The notes beneath the pieces are model-generated. The model ran no database searches. It saw only the letters and a list, made by a program, of their open reading frames with translations, and was not told the origin of the DNA. Below, piece by piece: positions 62,872 through 64,000 of a DNA stretch of 64,000 nucleotides. The position numbers and the translations under genes were made by a program. The stretch's first letter is position 1. Every line of letters starts with the position of its first letter. Source of the stretch: Microbacterium radiodurans (lineage in GTDB: Bacteria > Actinomycetota > Actinomycetes > Actinomycetales > Microbacteriaceae); NCBI RefSeq assembly GCF_008710705.1, contig NZ_VYRZ01000005.1, positions 1 through 64,000 on the forward strand, written 5' to 3'.

Positions 62872-64000
62872 ATGGGGACGAACCGATCAGCGAGCGACGA
62901 GGAGTCGTGGGCGCGCATCCGCGCGGAGCTCGACGGTGCTGTGGACGTGTTGCGGGCTCGGGATGCCGCGGAGATCGCGCATCTGCGCAAGCTCGCCGTG
63001 CTCGGCCGTGAGGCGCTGTCGATGTCGCGCCGGAACGGCCTGCTGGGTCGTGAGACGGATATGCAGCTGCGGGCTGTTGCGGCTGAGTTCGCCGCGATCG
63101 CGCGGTGCGGTGATCGGCGGGTGCAGAACGAGATCGGGCGTGCGCTGGAGGTCGTCGACGGGAATCCGCTTGTGCTCGCCGCGTGGGAGGCCGGCCGGCT
63201 CACGGCCAAACACGTCGACGATGTCGTGAAGCTCGGCCGGAACATCCCGGAGGAGAACCACGACGAGTGGCAGGAAGCCGCGATCGCTGTCGCCGAACGG
63301 GACGTGCCCGCGCGGGTTCACGGCGCGTTGGAGTCGTTGGCGCAGCACTTCACCGCTCGGACCTTCGCAGAACGCCACACAGCGGCTGTTGCCGACCGGG
63401 GTGTGTACCTGCGGGATCTCGGTGACGGGATGTCGGAGCTCACCCTGCGGGGTGCGACGACGCTGCTGGTCGCGATCGATGACCGGCTCAACCAGATGGC
63501 CGTGTCGACGATTGACGCCGCCAAGGACGTCGCGGCGGAAGCCCGTGCGGCTGGTGAGGAGCACGAGGCCGACACGCGCACTCGCCAGCAGGTTCGAGCG
63601 GACGTGCTCTGCGACCTCGGCCTCACCGGCGGACCCGCCGTCGACCCCGCCCACGGAGTGGACGGGAAGACCTCGCTCGGCGCGATCCGCGCCCGCGTGC
63701 AGCTCGTCGTCACCGCCGACACCCTCTCCGGGAAGGACGACCGTGCGGCCGAGCTGGTCGGCGCCGGCCTGATCGACGCCGACACCGCCCGGACCCTGGC
63801 AGGAGACGCCACCCTCTGGGACCGGGTATACCTCGACGCCACGACCAAAACGGTGACGCGCGTGGACCAGTACCGGCCACCCGCGGCGTTGCGGAGGATG
63901 CTGCAGGCGCGGGATCGGCATTGCCGGTGGCCGGGATGCCACCTGCCCGCGATCCGGTGCGAACTGGATCACTCGATCGACCACGCCCTGGGTGGGCCGA
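62872..64000 (+). CDS. DUF222/13E12-type HNH endonuclease, cut by window end
   Basis: The first ~376 residues of a DUF222-HNH protein. The helical DUF222 part (RAELDGAVDVLRARDAAEIA, GREALSMSRRNGLLGRETDM, VVDGNPLVLAAWEAGRLTAK) leads to the start of the HNH domain: RDRHCRWPGCHLPAIRCELD then HSIDHALGGP. The gene continues past 64000. These genes (13E12 repeat family in mycobacteria) occur in many copies in Microbacteriaceae and may be mobile. ATG at 62872 is preceded by an AT-richer leader (TGTTTTGTTCTAGACT), unusual for this GC-rich region. Confidence 0.9.
   Translation, partial: MGTNRSASDEESWARIRAELDGAVDVLRARDAAEIAHLRKLAVLGREALSMSRRNGLLGRETDMQLRAVAAEFAAIARCGDRRVQNEIGRALEVVDGNPLVLAAWEAGRLTAKHVDDVVKLGRNIPEENHDEWQEAAIAVAERDVPARVHGALESLAQHFTARTFAERHTAAVADRGVYLRDLGDGMSELTLRGATTLLVAIDDRLNQMAVSTIDAAKDVAAEARAAGEEHEADTRTRQQVRADVLCDLGLTGGPAVDPAHGVDGKTSLGAIRARVQLVVTADTLSGKDDRAAELVGAGLIDADTARTLAGDATLWDRVYLDATTKTVTRVDQYRPPAALRRMLQARDRHCRWPGCHLPAIRCELDHSIDHALGGP

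Overview
The window is high-GC actinobacterial DNA (about 68-70% G+C by eye, strong G/C at third codon positions). The gene set suggests a member of Microbacteriaceae, most likely Microbacterium or a close relative: LAxTG-type wall-sorting signals, a DUF7882 protein, an Asp23/Gls24 operon of the actinobacterial type, a DUF222/13E12-type HNH gene and LacI-controlled sugar ABC loci without their own ATPase. No rRNA, tRNA, CRISPR array, integrase or transposase was seen.

Layout. 0-5.3 kb: cell-surface polysaccharide genes (UDP-glucose dehydrogenase, flippase, OafA-like acyltransferase) with about 1 kb of decayed sequence. 5.3-7.8 kb: gene fragments and small proteins, including a junction where two genes facing away from each other have both lost their 5' ends. 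7.85-15 kb: a 1278-residue wall-anchored DUF5695 protein, an orphan membrane histidine kinase and two small exported proteins. 15.1-23.6 kb: a carbohydrate locus with a secreted BNR_4 propeller protein, LacI regulator, ABC importer, L-rhamnose mutarotase and an uncharacterised TIM-barrel-like protein. Two copies of the 14-bp palindrome TTGAATGCATTCAA sit in front of the two divergent arms, so this looks like one regulon for a rhamnose-containing polysaccharide. 23.6-26.5 kb: MerR and LuxR-type regulators, a lipoprotein and a PPOX-fold protein. 26.5-35.4 kb: a beta-1,4-galactan locus (LacI, two permeases, binding protein, divergent GH53 galactanase) followed by a WxL-like protein and a DUF916 protein with a wall-sorting tail.

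35.4-41.7 kb: mostly small genes, an XRE regulator/methionine aminopeptidase pair and an AAA ATPase whose GTG start lies 2 nt after an AT-rich inverted repeat. This segment is rich in an 84-bp palindromic element. Seven copies, each exactly 84 bp, occur between 13.6 and 41.7 kb and none was seen elsewhere. Several lie beside short GTGCC-rich tandem repeats. 41.7-46.6 kb: CsbD, an Asp23/Gls24 envelope-stress operon, a DUF3500 lipoprotein and another lipoprotein. 46.7-49.9 kb: a translationally coupled trio (acyl-CoA dehydrogenase-like, PIG-L deacetylase fused to a methyltransferase, GT2) that looks like an uncharacterised small-molecule or glycan pathway. 50-64 kb: housekeeping and accessory genes (4CL-like ligase, ECF sigma factor, Zn alcohol dehydrogenase, excalibur protein, SDR, PAP2 phosphatase, membrane/winged-helix protein, Nei/Fpg glycosylase, SelO AMPylase), ending inside a DUF222-HNH gene cut by the window edge.

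Leads most worth following: the 84-bp repeat family, the ATPase with its AT-rich operator, the rhamnose-linked regulon, and the acyl-CoA dehydrogenase/PIG-L-methyltransferase/GT2 trio. All functions are read from sequence pattern alone; no database search was run.
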